Origin: Actinomycetospora corticicola
Lineage (GTDB): Bacteria; Actinomycetota; Actinomycetes; Mycobacteriales; Pseudonocardiaceae
Assembly: GCF_013409505.1 (NCBI RefSeq)
Contig: NZ_JACCBN010000001.1
Span: 5,580,001 to 5,644,000 of the forward strand
DNA length: 64,000 nt
Direction: 5' to 3'
Shown: positions 34,495 through 43,432 of the stretch, one piece after another
Position numbering within the stretch: position 1 is the stretch's first letter
Layout: each line of letters opens with the position of its first letter
Notes under the pieces: model-generated
What the model was told of the DNA's origin: nothing
Seen by the model: the letters and a program-made list of their open reading frames with translations, nothing else
Database searches by the model: none
Translations under genes and position numbers: made by a program

Positions 34495-35493
34495 GTGGCC
34501 GCGTACATCGTGCGGCGCGTCCTGATCTCGATCGGCGTGCTCCTCGTGGCGTCGTTCCTGCTCTACGTGATGGTGGCGAGCTCGGGTGACCCGCTCGCGG
34601 GCCTGAAGGCCCGTCCCGGCATCACGCCGGAGGCCATCGAGGCGACCGCCCGCCAGCTCGGGCTCGACCAGCCGATCCTCGTGCGGTACTGGGACTGGCT
34701 GACCGGGGTCCTCTCCGGCAACTGGGGCACCAGCGTCGCGCTGGGGCAGGCCCAGGCCGAGGTGCTCCCGGCCGTGGGCAGTGCCCTCTGGGTGACCATC
34801 CGGCTCGTGGTGATCGCGGAGATCCTCGCGCTGCTGATCGGCGGTGCGGTCGGGGCGATCGCCGCCCTGCGGCAGTACTCGATCACCGACTACACCGCGA
34901 CGACGCTCGCCTTCGTGCTCTTCGCGATGCCGGTCTTCTGCATCGGCATCATCCTCAAGGTCTACGGGATCCAGCTGAACCTCGTGCTGGTCGACATCTT
35001 CGGCGAACGCTGGCTCACGACGGCGGGTCCTCCCGCCGGGGGGTTCACGGGCTCGCCCGGCGAGGTGTTCTTCAAGTTCACCGGGGCGTACATCCTCCCG
35101 ACGATCGCGCTGGCGGCCATCAGCTTCGCGGCCTACAGCCGGTTCCAGCGGGCCTCGATGCTCGAGACGATGCGCTCGGACTACGTCCGGACGGCCCGGG
35201 CCAAGGGGCTCACCGAGCGCCAGGTGGTGCTCCGGCACGCCCTGCGCAACGCGCTGCTCCCGGTGACGACCTACTTCGCCTACAACTTCGGGGCCGTCTT
35301 CGGTGGCGCCATCGTCACCGAGCAGGTGTTCGGCTGGAACGGCATGGGCTCCCTGCTCGTCCGGTCCATCCAGCAGTACGACCCGAACATGCTCATGGGC
35401 TGGCTGATCGTCACCGCCACCATCGTCGTGCTGTTCAACCTGCTCGCGGACATCGCGTACAGCTACCTCGACCCGAGGATCCGTCTTGGCTGA
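34495..35493 (+). CDS. oligopeptide ABC transporter permease (OppB/DppB)
   Basis: A 332-residue integral membrane permease with six helices. It starts AAYIVRRVLISIGVLLVASF, has GLDQPILVRYWDWL, and carries the EAA loop LETMRSDYVRTARAKGLTER (about 222-241), which docks the ATPases. It ends [18 protein letters not shown], the usual DppB end. GTG start preceded by GGAAAGAGG. It overlaps the next permease gene by 8 bases. Confidence 0.96.
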   Translation: MAAYIVRRVLISIGVLLVASFLLYVMVASSGDPLAGLKARPGITPEAIEATARQLGLDQPILVRYWDWLTGVLSGNWGTSVALGQAQAEVLPAVGSALWVTIRLVVIAEILALLIGGAVGAIAALRQYSITDYTATTLAFVLFAMPVFCIGIILKVYGIQLNLVLVDIFGERWLTTAGPPAGGFTGSPGEVFFKFTGAYILPTIALAAISFAAYSRFQRASMLETMRSDYVRTARAKGLTERQVVLRHALRNALLPVTTYFAYNFGAVFGGAIVTEQVFGWNGMGSLLVRSIQQYDPNMLMGWLIVTATIVVLFNLLADIAYSYLDPRIRLG

Positions 35494-36424
35494 GACGACG
35501 CAGACCACCCCGGCGACCCACCCGGGGAAGGTGCCCGACCCGCCGTCGGGACGGGCCGACGGCGGCGACGTGGGCGGGGCCTTCCTGACCCAGGGCCAGC
35601 TCGTCCGGCGGCGCTTCCTGCGCCACCGCGCGGCGATGACCGCGCTGACGATCCTGGTGCTGTTCATCCTGTTCGTCTACATCGCCCCGTTCTTCCTCGG
35701 GTACTCCCTGACGAACCTCTCCGCGGGGTCCTACGAGGACCCGAGCCCGGCGCACATCTTCGGCACCGACCAGGTCGGCGCGGACGTGTTCTCGCTGGTG
35801 ATGAAGGGCTCGCAGTTCTCGCTGCAGATCGGGTTCATCGCCGCGGTCATCTCGACGGTGGTCGGGGTGCTGCTCGGCACCACCGCGGGCTACCTGCGCC
35901 GCGGCACCGACACGGCGGTCTCGCGGGTCACCGACCTCTTCCTGGTCGTCCCGCTGCAGGCCGTCGCGGCGATCCTCATCGCGGGCCTCGGCGGCTCCTG
36001 GTGGCTGGTCGGACTCATCCTCGGGTTCTTCCTCTGGATGCCGATCGCCCGCGTCACGCGCGCCGAGGCGCTGGCGCTCGCGCAGCGCGAGTTCGTCGAG
36101 GCCGCCCGGGCGTCGGGGGCGACGACGTGGCGGATCGTCACGAAGCACCTCGTGCCGAACATGATCGGCACGATCGTGGTGAACGCGACCCTCACCCTCG
36201 CGCTCGCCGTCCTCACCGAGGCGGCGCTGTCGTTCATCGGGCTCGGCGTGCAGATCCCGGACACCTCGCTGGGCCTGGTGCTCAACCAGAACTACACCCA
36301 GCTCGGGACGCGTCCGTGGCTGTTCTGGGCGCCGTTCGTGGCGATCGTGCTGATCTCGCTGACCATCAACTTCATCGGCGACGGGTTGCGCGACGCGTTC
36401 GACCCGCGCCAGACCAGGCGGTAG
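35486..36424 (+). CDS. oligopeptide ABC transporter permease (OppC/DppC)
   Basis: A 312-residue permease. A cytoplasmic N-terminal tail (about 45 residues) precedes the first helix ([20 protein letters not shown]). It has the family features [14 protein letters not shown] (about 88-101) and the EAA loop [20 protein letters not shown] (about 190-209). It ends [17 protein letters not shown], typical of DppC. Start is a TTG at 35486 overlapping the OppB stop. Together with OppB it forms the membrane channel. Confidence 0.95.
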   Translation: MAETTQTTPATHPGKVPDPPSGRADGGDVGGAFLTQGQLVRRRFLRHRAAMTALTILVLFILFVYIAPFFLGYSLTNLSAGSYEDPSPAHIFGTDQVGADVFSLVMKGSQFSLQIGFIAAVISTVVGVLLGTTAGYLRRGTDTAVSRVTDLFLVVPLQAVAAILIAGLGGSWWLVGLILGFFLWMPIARVTRAEALALAQREFVEAARASGATTWRIVTKHLVPNMIGTIVVNATLTLALAVLTEAALSFIGLGVQIPDTSLGLVLNQNYTQLGTRPWLFWAPFVAIVLISLTINFIGDGLRDAFDPRQTRR

Positions 36425-36427
36425 GAG

Positions 36428-37438
36428 ATGTCACTGCTCGAGGTGGACGGCCTGTCCGTCACGTTCCCCTCCGAGGACGGCGAGGTCCACGCCGTCCGCG
36501 GGGTCAGCTTCACCGTCGAGCCGGGCGAGGTGCTCGGCGTCGTCGGCGAGTCCGGGTCCGGCAAGTCGGTGTCGCTCATGGCGGTGCCGCGGCTGCTGCC
36601 CGGTTCCGCGAAGGTCACCGGGTCGGTCCGCTTCGACGGGACCGAACTGGTCGGCGCCCCGGCCGAGACGCTGCGCAAGCTCCGCGGGTCGGAGATCGCG
36701 ATGATCTTCCAGGACCCGATGAGCTCGATGAACCCGGTGCACACCGTGGGCCGGCAGATCGCCGAGGCCCGCCGGGCGCACGCGTCGGTGTCCAAGGACG
36801 AGGCCTGGCGCGACGCGGTCGCGGCGCTCGCGCTGGTCGACATCCCGCAGCCGGAGACGCGGGCGAAGCAGTACCCGCACGAGTTCTCCGGCGGCATGCG
36901 TCAGCGCGCCATGATCGCGATGGCGATGGTGAACAAGCCGCGGCTGATCATCGCCGACGAGCCGACCACCGCGCTCGACGTCACCGTCCAGGCGCAGGTG
37001 CTGGAGGTGCTCGACCAGGCCCGCGTCGAGTCCGGGGCCTCCCTCGTGCTCGTCAGCCACGACCTCGGCGTCGTCGCCGGCACCGCCGACCGCGTGCAGG
37101 TCATGTACGGCGGGACGATCGTGGAGACCGGGCCCACCGAGGAGGTCTTCGACCGGCCGCGCATGCCCTACACGGTCGGCCTGCTGTCCTCGCTGCCCGC
37201 GCTCGACCAGATCGGCGGTCGGCTGCACCCGATCCCCGGGGCTCCGCCGTCGCTGGTGTCCCTCCCGCCGGGGTGCTCCTTCGCGCCCCGGTGCCCGCTC
37301 GTCGAGGACGCCTGTCTCGCGGCGGAGCCGGACCTCGTGTCGGTCGGCCCCGACCACCTGTCCCGGTGCCGCCGGTGGGAGGTCCTCGCCGAGGGCCCGA
37401 CCGAGAACCTCTTCTCCCGCACGGAGGTGCCCGCATGA
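36428..37438 (+). CDS. oligopeptide ABC transporter ATPase (OppD)
   Basis: A 336-residue ATPase: Walker [11 protein letters not shown] (about 40-49), Q-loop [12 protein letters not shown] (about 95-106), signature [15 protein letters not shown] (about 155-169), Walker [15 protein letters not shown] (about 176-189), H-loop [14 protein letters not shown]. The C-terminal oligo_HPY region with [14 protein letters not shown] cysteines is present (about 277-290); such clusters can bind an iron-sulfur centre. Starts 3 bases after OppC; its TGA overlaps the ATG of oppF. Confidence 0.96.
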   Translation: MSLLEVDGLSVTFPSEDGEVHAVRGVSFTVEPGEVLGVVGESGSGKSVSLMAVPRLLPGSAKVTGSVRFDGTELVGAPAETLRKLRGSEIAMIFQDPMSSMNPVHTVGRQIAEARRAHASVSKDEAWRDAVAALALVDIPQPETRAKQYPHEFSGGMRQRAMIAMAMVNKPRLIIADEPTTALDVTVQAQVLEVLDQARVESGASLVLVSHDLGVVAGTADRVQVMYGGTIVETGPTEEVFDRPRMPYTVGLLSSLPALDQIGGRLHPIPGAPPSLVSLPPGCSFAPRCPLVEDACLAAEPDLVSVGPDHLSRCRRWEVLAEGPTENLFSRTEVPA

Positions 37439-38493
37439 GCGCACCCAGCACCGAGGCCCGGACCGGATCGGCGGGCGAGCGGGACGGCGCGCTGCTGCAG
37501 GTCCGCGACCTCACCACCACGTTCCCCGTTCGCGGCCAGGGCGTCCTGCGTCGCACGGTGGGCCGGGTCCAGGCGGTCACCGAGGTCTCACTGGACGTCG
37601 ACGCCGGGGAGACCCTCGGCGTCGTCGGCGAGTCCGGCTGCGGCAAGTCCACGACCGGGCGCTCGATCCTGCAGCTGATCAGGCCCGACTCCGGGTCGGT
37701 GCGCTACGACGGGCGCGAGCTCGTCGGGCTCTCCGCGAAGGAGATGCGCCCGCTCCGGCGCGAGCTCTCCATGGTGTTCCAGGACCCGTTCGGGTCCCTC
37801 GACCCGCGCCTGCCGGTCTCGGAGCTCATCGCCGAGCCGCTGCGCATCCACCAGGTGTACTCCGCGGAGTCCGACCTGCGGGACCGCGTCGACGAGCTCC
37901 TCGGGCTGGTCGGCCTGAAGTCCGAGCACCGCAACCGGTACTCCCACGAGTTCTCCGGGGGCCAGCGCCAGCGCATCGGGATCGCCCGCGCGCTGGCGGC
38001 CAACCCACGCGTGGTGGTGCTCGACGAGCCGGTCTCCGCGCTCGACGTCTCCGTGCAGGCGGGCGTGGTCAACCTGCTCGAGGACCTGCAGGAGCGGCTC
38101 GGCCTCTCCTACCTGTTCATCGCCCACGACCTGTCGGTGGTCCGCCACATCTCCGACCGGGTCGCCGTGATGTACCTGGGCAAGGTCGTCGAGCTCGGGG
38201 ACGCGGCGTCGGTCTACGAGAACCCGCGGCACCCGTACACGCAGGCGCTGCTCTCGGCGGTCCCGCTGCCCGACCCGGCCGCGGAACGGCGTCGGCGGAA
38301 GTCCCGGGTCGTGCTCACCGGCGACATCCCCAGCCCGGCGAACCCGCCGTCGGGATGCCGCTTCCGCACGCGGTGCCCGAAGGCGCAGCAACGGTGCGCC
38401 GACGAGGTGCCGGTGCTGCGGGCGAGCGATCCGACCGGCACGCACACGTTCGCCTGCCACTTCCCGATGGGCGACGCCGACTCCGCCGCCTGA
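37435..38493 (+). CDS. oligopeptide ABC transporter ATPase (OppF)
   Basis: A 352-residue ATPase: Walker [11 protein letters not shown] (about 65-74), Q-loop [13 protein letters not shown], signature [15 protein letters not shown] (about 176-190), Walker [16 protein letters not shown]-loop [14 protein letters not shown]. It ends with the oligo_HPY segment and [14 protein letters not shown] cysteines. It pairs with OppD to power uptake. A short N-terminal extension of about 15 residues precedes the ATPase domain. Starts within the oppD stop (ATGA); followed after 14 bases by a hairpin shared with the convergent kinase gene. Confidence 0.96.
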   Translation: MSAPSTEARTGSAGERDGALLQVRDLTTTFPVRGQGVLRRTVGRVQAVTEVSLDVDAGETLGVVGESGCGKSTTGRSILQLIRPDSGSVRYDGRELVGLSAKEMRPLRRELSMVFQDPFGSLDPRLPVSELIAEPLRIHQVYSAESDLRDRVDELLGLVGLKSEHRNRYSHEFSGGQRQRIGIARALAANPRVVVLDEPVSALDVSVQAGVVNLLEDLQERLGLSYLFIAHDLSVVRHISDRVAVMYLGKVVELGDAASVYENPRHPYTQALLSAVPLPDPAAERRRRKSRVVLTGDIPSPANPPSGCRFRTRCPKAQQRCADEVPVLRASDPTGTHTFACHFPMGDADSAA

Positions 38494-38507
38494 CCCCACC
38501 CCGTGCT

Positions 38508-38558
38508 GAGCGAGCGGCACGTTCGCAGCATCTATGTGCGCGAACGTGCCGCTCGTTC
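38508..38558. terminator. hairpin family copy 1 (convergent oppF / kinase)
   Basis: Arms GAGCGAGCGGCACGTTCGC (38508-38526) and GCGAACGTGCCGCTCGTTC (38540-38558) give a 19-bp stem with one G-T pair and the 13-base loop AGCATCTATGTGC. The right arm overlaps the stop codon of the convergent gene. Same family as 46868-46912 and 53270-53320. Confidence 0.8.
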
Positions 38559-39417
38559 AGTCCGGGCGCTGGGCCAGTCGGACCAGCGCCGCGGTGTGGG
38601 CCGAGTCCGGGGCACCGCGCAGGGCCGCGACCGCGTTCGCCGGGGCCAGGGCGTGGCACCAGGCGAGCAGCCGGTCGGCGTCCAGTCGGTCGACGTCCCG
38701 GCCCAGGCGGTCGACCGTCGCGTCGAGCGCCTCCGGGTCCAGCAGGACGAGGTCGACCAGGTCGAAGGTGCGGTCGCCGAGGTGGGGGCGGGGATCGATG
38801 ACGACGGGCCCGTCCGACCCCACCAGCAGGTTCGCCGGGTGGAGGTCGCCGTGGACGACACCGTGGTGACCGCGCTGCTCCCCGAGCGCAGCGGCGTCCT
38901 CCGCGGCGCGGTCGAGCAGCTCGAGCGGGATCCGGGCACGGACGACGGCGTCCTCGGCGACCTGCTCGCGCACCCGCCCCAGCCAGAACGCGATCCGGTC
39001 GCCCAGCGGGGGCAGGTCGGGGAGCTCGCCGTCGACCGCGAACAGGTCCCGCACCGCCGGCAGGACGTCCCCGACGCGGGTCCCGGCGGGCAGCGCGGTC
39101 CCCGGGCGGACGCGCGCGAGCAGCAGCGCCCCGTCGTCCCGGTCGAGGAGGTCGACCACGTGGCGGCAGGGCGCCCAGTGCCGCAGTGCCGCTGCCTCCT
39201 GCTCCGCGATCATGACGGCGGGTGTCACCTTCAGCACGCCCCGGTCGGTCGGGACGACGAGCGCGGAGTTCCCGGAGAGCACCCGGCCGTCGGGAGTCAG
39301 GTCCCAGCGCCGCGCGAGCCGGTCGACGAGCGCCGGCACCTCGTCGAGCCACCCCTCGACGTCGGGACCGTGCCGGACCACCATCCGGCGCCGGGCCTCG
39401 TCGGGAACCTCGATCAC
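38557..39417 (-). CDS. aminoglycoside/hydroxyurea-type phosphotransferase
   Basis: A 286-residue kinase-fold protein. It has a Lys of the N-lobe (GVLKVTPAVM, about residue 63), the Brenner motif HGDLHPANLLV (about 192-202) and a DFG-like VIDPRPHLGDRTFDLVDLVL (about 207-226). The pattern V-I-D-P rather than L-I-D-W-E puts it near APH(6)/hydroxyurea kinase (PF04655-like) proteins. It may phosphorylate an aminoglycoside or a cell metabolite; resistance is not proven. GTG start. Convergent with oppF. Confidence 0.8.
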   Translation of the reverse strand: MIEVPDEARRRMVVRHGPDVEGWLDEVPALVDRLARRWDLTPDGRVLSGNSALVVPTDRGVLKVTPAVMIAEQEAAALRHWAPCRHVVDLLDRDDGALLLARVRPGTALPAGTRVGDVLPAVRDLFAVDGELPDLPPLGDRIAFWLGRVREQVAEDAVVRARIPLELLDRAAEDAAALGEQRGHHGVVHGDLHPANLLVGSDGPVVIDPRPHLGDRTFDLVDLVLLDPEALDATVDRLGRDVDRLDADRLLAWCHALAPANAVAALRGAPDSAHTAALVRLAQRPD

Positions 39418-39545
39418 GCGCCCAGGGTGCCGACGTGAGCCCGTGGCGGCGACCGGGTTTCACCCCGGGCGTGATGCTCCTCGCGGCCGCACCGGTCGTG
39501 TTCTCGCCGCTCCTGCGGGACGAGCTCCCGCCGGAGTGAGGCACG

Positions 39546-40223
39546 ATGATCGGTGTGGACCCGATCGAGGAGTGGAGCAAGTCCCAGGAGCGCGTGATCG
39601 CGCTGCTGGAGGGCGCGTCCGGGGACCAGGTGGAGCGGCACGTGCCCTCCTGCCCGGACTGGACGGTGCGCGACCTGTTCAGCCACATGGTCGGGCTCGG
39701 CACGGACGTGGTCGCGGGCGACGAGCCCGACGACCACAACGAGACCTGGACCGCCCGGCAGGTCGACGAGCGTCGGGGCCACTCGGTCGGGCAGTTGATC
39801 GAGGAGTGGCGGCGCACCGCCGAGCCGCTGCGCGCGTGGATGCGGGAGAACGGCCCGCGCCCCCTCGGCGACGTGATCATCCACGAGCAGGACCTGCGCG
39901 GTGCCCTCGGCGTCCCCGGTGGCAAGGACTCCGGCGGGGTGGCCCTGATCCGCGACCGTTTCGCCCCCCGCGTCGGCGCCCGGCTGCCCGAGGGCACGAC
40001 CCTGGGCCTCGTCGGGACGCAGTGGTCCTGGGCCTCCGACGGCGGCGATCCCGAGCAGGCCGACGTCGTGCTCCACGCCGACGAGTTCGAGCTGCACCGT
40101 GCCTCGCTCGCCCGCCGCTCGGCGGACCAGCTCCGGTCGTGGACCACGAAGGGCGATGTGGAGCCGATCCTCGACGCCTTCGCCACGCTCGGGGACCTCC
40201 CGGAGGAGGACCGGACCGAGTGA
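39546..40223 (+). CDS. mycothiol-dependent maleylpyruvate isomerase-family protein, coupled to mshB
   Basis: A 225-residue DinB-like protein with VPSCPDWTVRDLFSHMVGLG (about 34-53; W-T-V-R-D-L-x-x-H signature) and VIIHEQDLRGALGVPGG (about 116-132), whose His and Asp help bind metal. A C-terminal SCP2-like domain (about 140-220) completes the TIGR03083 architecture. Its TGA overlaps the GTG start of mshB, so a mycothiol-using enzyme is translated together with a mycothiol-making enzyme. The start may be ATG 39546 or GTG 39555. Confidence 0.85.
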   Translation: MIGVDPIEEWSKSQERVIALLEGASGDQVERHVPSCPDWTVRDLFSHMVGLGTDVVAGDEPDDHNETWTARQVDERRGHSVGQLIEEWRRTAEPLRAWMRENGPRPLGDVIIHEQDLRGALGVPGGKDSGGVALIRDRFAPRVGARLPEGTTLGLVGTQWSWASDGGDPEQADVVLHADEFELHRASLARRSADQLRSWTTKGDVEPILDAFATLGDLPEEDRTE

Positions 40224-41071
40224 GCCGCATGGTGCTCGTCCACGCCCATCCCGACGACGAGACGATCACGTCCGGCGGGCTGATGGCCCGGGCCGTCGAC
40301 GCCGGCTGGGACGTCACGCTCGTCACCTGCACGCTCGGCGAGCTCGGCGAGGTCATCCCGCCGGAGCTGAAGTACCTCGAGGGCTCGGCCGAACTCGCGC
40401 CGTACCGCGCGAAGGAGCTGGCCGCCGCGTGCGCCGCGCTCGGCGTCACCGACCACCGCCTCCTCGGCGAGGAGGGCCGCTGGCACGACTCCGGCATGGT
40501 CTCCACCGGCGAGGGCATCCGCGCGGCCGCTCCGGCCCACCTGTCCGAGGGCGCGTTCGCCACGCGCGCGGACGTCGACCTCCAGGTCCACCAGCTCGTG
40601 GAGATCCTCGAGGAGACCACCCCCGACGTCGTGATCAGCTACGACGCCTCCGGCGGCTACGGCCACCCCGACCACGTCCGCGCCCACGAGATCGCCGGCG
40701 GCGCGGTGGAGCGGATCGACCCGCTGGGGGAGCGCGTCGCGCTGTACGCGGCGGTCGCCCCGTACGGGGAGGTGGCGCGCGGCCTGGAGGCCCTGCGCCG
40801 CCGCCCGTGGCTGGGCCTGCCGGTCCCGGACGTGGGTGGGCTCCCGACGGTCCCCGACGACACGGTCACCGTCCGCATCGCCCTCGGCCCCGCGCGCATC
40901 CGCAAGCTCGCCGCCCTGCGGGCGCACGCCACCCAGATCACCGTGCACGACGACGGGTCCGAGCCGCCCGTCTTCGCCCTCTCCAACGAGCTGGCGCAGC
41001 CGGTGATCGGCAGCGAGGGCTTCGTGCTCCTGCGGGGTCCCGACGGCGGGTTGGCGGCGCTCTCGGCGTGA
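40220..41071 (+). CDS. mshB: GlcNAc-Ins deacetylase MshB (mycothiol biosynthesis)
   Basis: A 283-residue zinc deacetylase of the LmbE/PIG-L family. Zinc motif AHPDDE lies at residues 9-14 (His10, Asp13) and the third ligand in YGHPDHVRAHE near residue 150. GELGEVIPPELKYL and GEEGRWHDSGM match MshB closely. It removes acetate from GlcNAc-inositol in the second step of mycothiol synthesis; homologue Rv1170. GTG start overlaps the upstream stop; an ATG at 40229 is also possible. Its own TGA overlaps the next gene's GTG. Confidence 0.95.
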   Translation: MSRMVLVHAHPDDETITSGGLMARAVDAGWDVTLVTCTLGELGEVIPPELKYLEGSAELAPYRAKELAAACAALGVTDHRLLGEEGRWHDSGMVSTGEGIRAAAPAHLSEGAFATRADVDLQVHQLVEILEETTPDVVISYDASGGYGHPDHVRAHEIAGGAVERIDPLGERVALYAAVAPYGEVARGLEALRRRPWLGLPVPDVGGLPTVPDDTVTVRIALGPARIRKLAALRAHATQITVHDDGSEPPVFALSNELAQPVIGSEGFVLLRGPDGGLAALSA

Positions 41072-41436
41072 GGGTCGCGGTCCTGGCGGTGGTGCTGCTC
41101 GACGTCGCGCTGCTCGCGTTCGCCGAGGTGGCGTGGTTGACCCTGGAGGTGGGGTCGACGCCCGCCCCGGTGTCGATCCTCGTTGCAGCGGTGACCACCC
41201 CGCTCGCCGTCCGGGTGGTCGACCGGTGCTTCCCGGGCTCGCGGCTGGTGTTCGCGCCGCTGGTGACGTGGTTCCTCGTCGTCGTGGTGTTCGGCTTCTG
41301 GGGCCCGGCCGGCACCGGGACCTTCCCGGCCGACTGGCGCGCCCTCGTGCTCATCGCGGCCGGGCTGTTCCCCGGCGTGTGGGTGGCCAGCCGTCCGGTG
41401 CGCCCGGCCCCGTCGGTAGGCGCCGCCTCGTCCTGA
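41068..41436 (+). CDS. small membrane protein following mshB (Rv1171-like)
   Basis: A 122-residue protein with four predicted membrane helices: VLAVVLLDVALLAFAEVAWL, VSILVAAVTTPLAVRVVD, LVFAPLVTWFLVVVVFGFWG, ALVLIAAGLFPGVWVAS. No known function. In M. tuberculosis a membrane protein (Rv1171) also directly follows mshB. The GTG start overlaps the mshB TGA, so it is translationally coupled. A role in mycothiol handling is only positional inference. Confidence 0.8.
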   Translation: MRVAVLAVVLLDVALLAFAEVAWLTLEVGSTPAPVSILVAAVTTPLAVRVVDRCFPGSRLVFAPLVTWFLVVVVFGFWGPAGTGTFPADWRALVLIAAGLFPGVWVASRPVRPAPSVGAASS

Positions 41437-41439
41437 CCT

Positions 41440-41458
41440 GGTGTGCGGGGCGCACACC
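41440..41458. terminator. short hairpin between convergent genes
   Basis: GGTGTGCG (41440-41447) and CGCACACC (41451-41458) form a perfect 8-bp stem around GGG, in the 31-base gap between convergent genes. Confidence 0.55.
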
Positions 41459-41467
41459 GCCGACCGG

Positions 41468-42058
41468 TCAGCGGCGGTGCTCCGCCCCGGACAGCCCGAT
41501 CAGCGTCCACACGGCCGAGATGCCGAGCAGCGGCACGGCGATCGCGGCGATGTTCGGGGCGAGGTCGATGTCGATGCGGCACGCGGCCAGGAGCGCGACC
41601 GCGACGATCATGCCCAGCACCCCGTCGCCGACGCGCACCGAGCGGGGCGGAGGAGGCGGCCGGTGGGCGGACGCCGCCGCGGCGGCGGCGCGCGGCCCGG
41701 GAGCCGGACCGTCGACGACGACCGGCCCCGACCCGACGTCGGGAAGGAGCCGACCGGGCGAGCGCGGGAGGCCGCGGCCGACGAGCTCGTCGACGGCGGC
41801 GCCGAGCCCGGAGCGGGGGACCCGCACCGTCCGGGAGCCGTGCCGGAACACCCGCCGCCCGTCGGCGGAGTGCTCGGCGTACTCGACCTCCCACTCCTCG
41901 AGGCCGTCCACCGGCCGGAAGAGCAGGCGTCGCTCGCGGCGCCCGGAGGCGGGGAACCACCACGAGACCGCGCCGCTGCGACAGGCGCCGTAGTGCGCGC
42001 CGAGCGCGGTGAGATGCGGGCCGACCTCGGCCCGTACCGCGTTCGCCCGGATGTCCAC
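41468..42058 (-). CDS. hypothetical protein with C-terminal membrane helices, 196 aa
   Basis: A 196-residue protein. The N-terminal ~105 residues look like a soluble alpha/beta module (HYGACRSGAVSWWFPASGRR; LFRPVDGLEEWEVEYAEHSA). A Pro/Ala-rich linker follows, then two membrane helices at the end (VLGMIVAVALLAACRIDIDL; IAAIAVPLLGISAVWTLIGL). No family recognised. GTG start at 42058; diverges from the next gene. The linker holds the perfectly palindromic variant of the iterated word, GACCCGACGTCGGGAA (41730-41745). Confidence 0.6.
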   Translation of the reverse strand: MDIRANAVRAEVGPHLTALGAHYGACRSGAVSWWFPASGRRERRLLFRPVDGLEEWEVEYAEHSADGRRVFRHGSRTVRVPRSGLGAAVDELVGRGLPRSPGRLLPDVGSGPVVVDGPAPGPRAAAAAASAHRPPPPPRSVRVGDGVLGMIVAVALLAACRIDIDLAPNIAAIAVPLLGISAVWTLIGLSGAEHRR

Positions 42059-42086
42059 GGCCCCACTGTGACCCACGCCATGCGGT

Positions 42087-42932
42087 GTGACCACCCCTGC
42101 GATCGGGCATGGACCGGACATGGCCGCCGTGTCCGACGAGTACATGATCAGCGTTCTGCGCCCGTTCGTCGCCGCCACCGGGCCGGTGCTGTCCGGCCTG
42201 CGGGACGCCGACCCGTTCCGGCTGGGCAGGCTCGCCCAGCGGCGGTCGCTGGAGCTGGAGGGGCCGGCGCAGGAGGAACCGCCGGCGAAGGGCCGGATCG
42301 GCAAGATCGGGCGCACGGTCCGTCGGCTGCGTGGCCGCGTCCTGGACCGTCTCGCGACCTCGCGTCTGCCCGGCACCCCGCGGTGGGCGGTGATGTCGCA
42401 CGACGAGCGCGACCAGTGGTGGGTCGGCCGGGTCGGTCGGTTCACCTCGGCGATCGCGGCGGTCCCCGGCATCGGTGGTGCGCTGGCGCGTCGGCTCCCG
42501 GTCTCGGACATCCTCGGCCTGTCCGCCCAGGGCCTGGTGGTCTGCGCGATCGCGGGCGAGCACGGCGTCACCGGGCGCGACGAGCAGGTCCGGCTCCTCG
42601 CGTCGGTGCTCTTCGAGCGCGACCTGCGTCCCGCCGGCGACGCCCATGGCGACCAGGTCGAGCGGGACGCGGCCGACCTCACCGGCGACCTGCACGGCGA
42701 CCACTCCGGCGACAGCCGGCTGCGGTCGCTCGCGCGGGCGGTGTGGCGGATGGGGCGCTCGCTGTTCGCCCTGCACGACGAGCTGGGCCGCCGGCCGCAG
42801 GGCCGCCGCTTCTGGCGGGCCGTCGCGAACCTGCCGGTGGTCGGCGCGTTCGGGGCCTACAAGGCGGAGCGGTCGGGCCTCAAGCGGGCCGCGCGCGCAG
42901 CGGCGGCATGGGTGGGGCGGGAGCACGGGTAG
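42087..42932 (+). CDS. conserved hypothetical protein, ~281 aa
   Basis: A protein of up to 281 residues (ATG 42120 gives 270). Two moderately hydrophobic stretches occur in the middle: FTSAIAAVPGIGGALARRLP and VSDILGLSAQGLVVCAIAGE. The basic surroundings and the C-terminal NLPVVGAFGAYKAERSGLKR suggest a membrane-associated protein, distantly like EcsC-type proteins; this likeness is weak. No catalytic motif is seen. Its start region faces the divergent gene at 42058. Confidence 0.6.
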   Translation: MTTPAIGHGPDMAAVSDEYMISVLRPFVAATGPVLSGLRDADPFRLGRLAQRRSLELEGPAQEEPPAKGRIGKIGRTVRRLRGRVLDRLATSRLPGTPRWAVMSHDERDQWWVGRVGRFTSAIAAVPGIGGALARRLPVSDILGLSAQGLVVCAIAGEHGVTGRDEQVRLLASVLFERDLRPAGDAHGDQVERDAADLTGDLHGDHSGDSRLRSLARAVWRMGRSLFALHDELGRRPQGRRFWRAVANLPVVGAFGAYKAERSGLKRAARAAAAWVGREHG

Positions 42933-43056
42933 CCGCTGCGGCCGGTCCCCGTCGGGTGTGGTGCCTGACACGTCGTGGGACGGGCGACCCGCCCGGGCAG
43001 GACGCGCCGCCGAACGGAATACTGCGGGGGCGTTTCATCGCCGTGTGCGGGCCGAC

Positions 43057-43076
43057 CACCACCGGCCCCGGTGGTG
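43057..43076. terminator. hairpin upstream of fdxA
   Basis: CACCACCGG and CCGGTGGTG are reverse complements separated by CC (effective 8-bp stem, 4-base loop). It may end the upstream transcript or lie in the fdxA leader. Confidence 0.45.
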
Positions 43077-43111
43077 AGGACACTCGAGTTGAGTAGGGAG
43101 CAGGAGTCGAC

Positions 43112-43432
43112 GTGACGTACGTGATCGCCGAACCGTGTGTGGACGTGCTCGACAAGGCGTGCATCGAGGAGTGCCCCGTCGACTGCATCTACGAAGGCGG
43201 TCGGATGATGTACATCCACCCCGACGAGTGCGTCGACTGCGGTGCCTGTGAGCCGGTGTGCCCGGTCGAGGCCATCTACTACGAGGACGACGTGCCGGAC
43301 CAGTGGTCCGTGTACACCCAGGCCAACGTCGACTTCTTCGACGAGCTGGGCTCGCCGGGGGGCGCCTCCAAGGTCGGCAAGACCGACAAGGACGCGGGCC
43401 CCGTGCCGAGCCTGCCGCCGCAGGGCGAGTGA
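43112..43432 (+). CDS. fdxA: 7Fe-8S ferredoxin (FdxA/FdxC type)
   Basis: A 106-residue ferredoxin. N-terminal Cys9, Cys17 and Cys21 with a nearby cysteine ([20 protein letters not shown]), then [20 protein letters not shown], give one 3Fe-4S and one 4Fe-4S cluster. It carries electrons in the cytoplasm, for example to cytochromes P450. The homologue Rv1177 (fdxC) also directly precedes dapC. GTG start preceded by GGGAGCAGGAG. Its TGA overlaps the dapC GTG. Confidence 0.96.
   Translation: MTYVIAEPCVDVLDKACIEECPVDCIYEGGRMMYIHPDECVDCGACEPVCPVEAIYYEDDVPDQWSVYTQANVDFFDELGSPGGASKVGKTDKDAGPVPSLPPQGE

Noticed and set aside
39435-39539. 34-codon GTG frame (MSPWRRPGFTPGVMLLAAAP ...) between the kinase and the isomerase gene.
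   Set aside because: Weakly hydrophobic and short, without a ribosome site or known relatives; it may simply be leader sequence.
43057-43076. Iron-responsive or Rrf2-type element upstream of the ferredoxin gene.
   Set aside because: The dyad CACCACCGG/CCGGTGGTG does not match known iron-sulfur regulator boxes; it is listed only as a hairpin.
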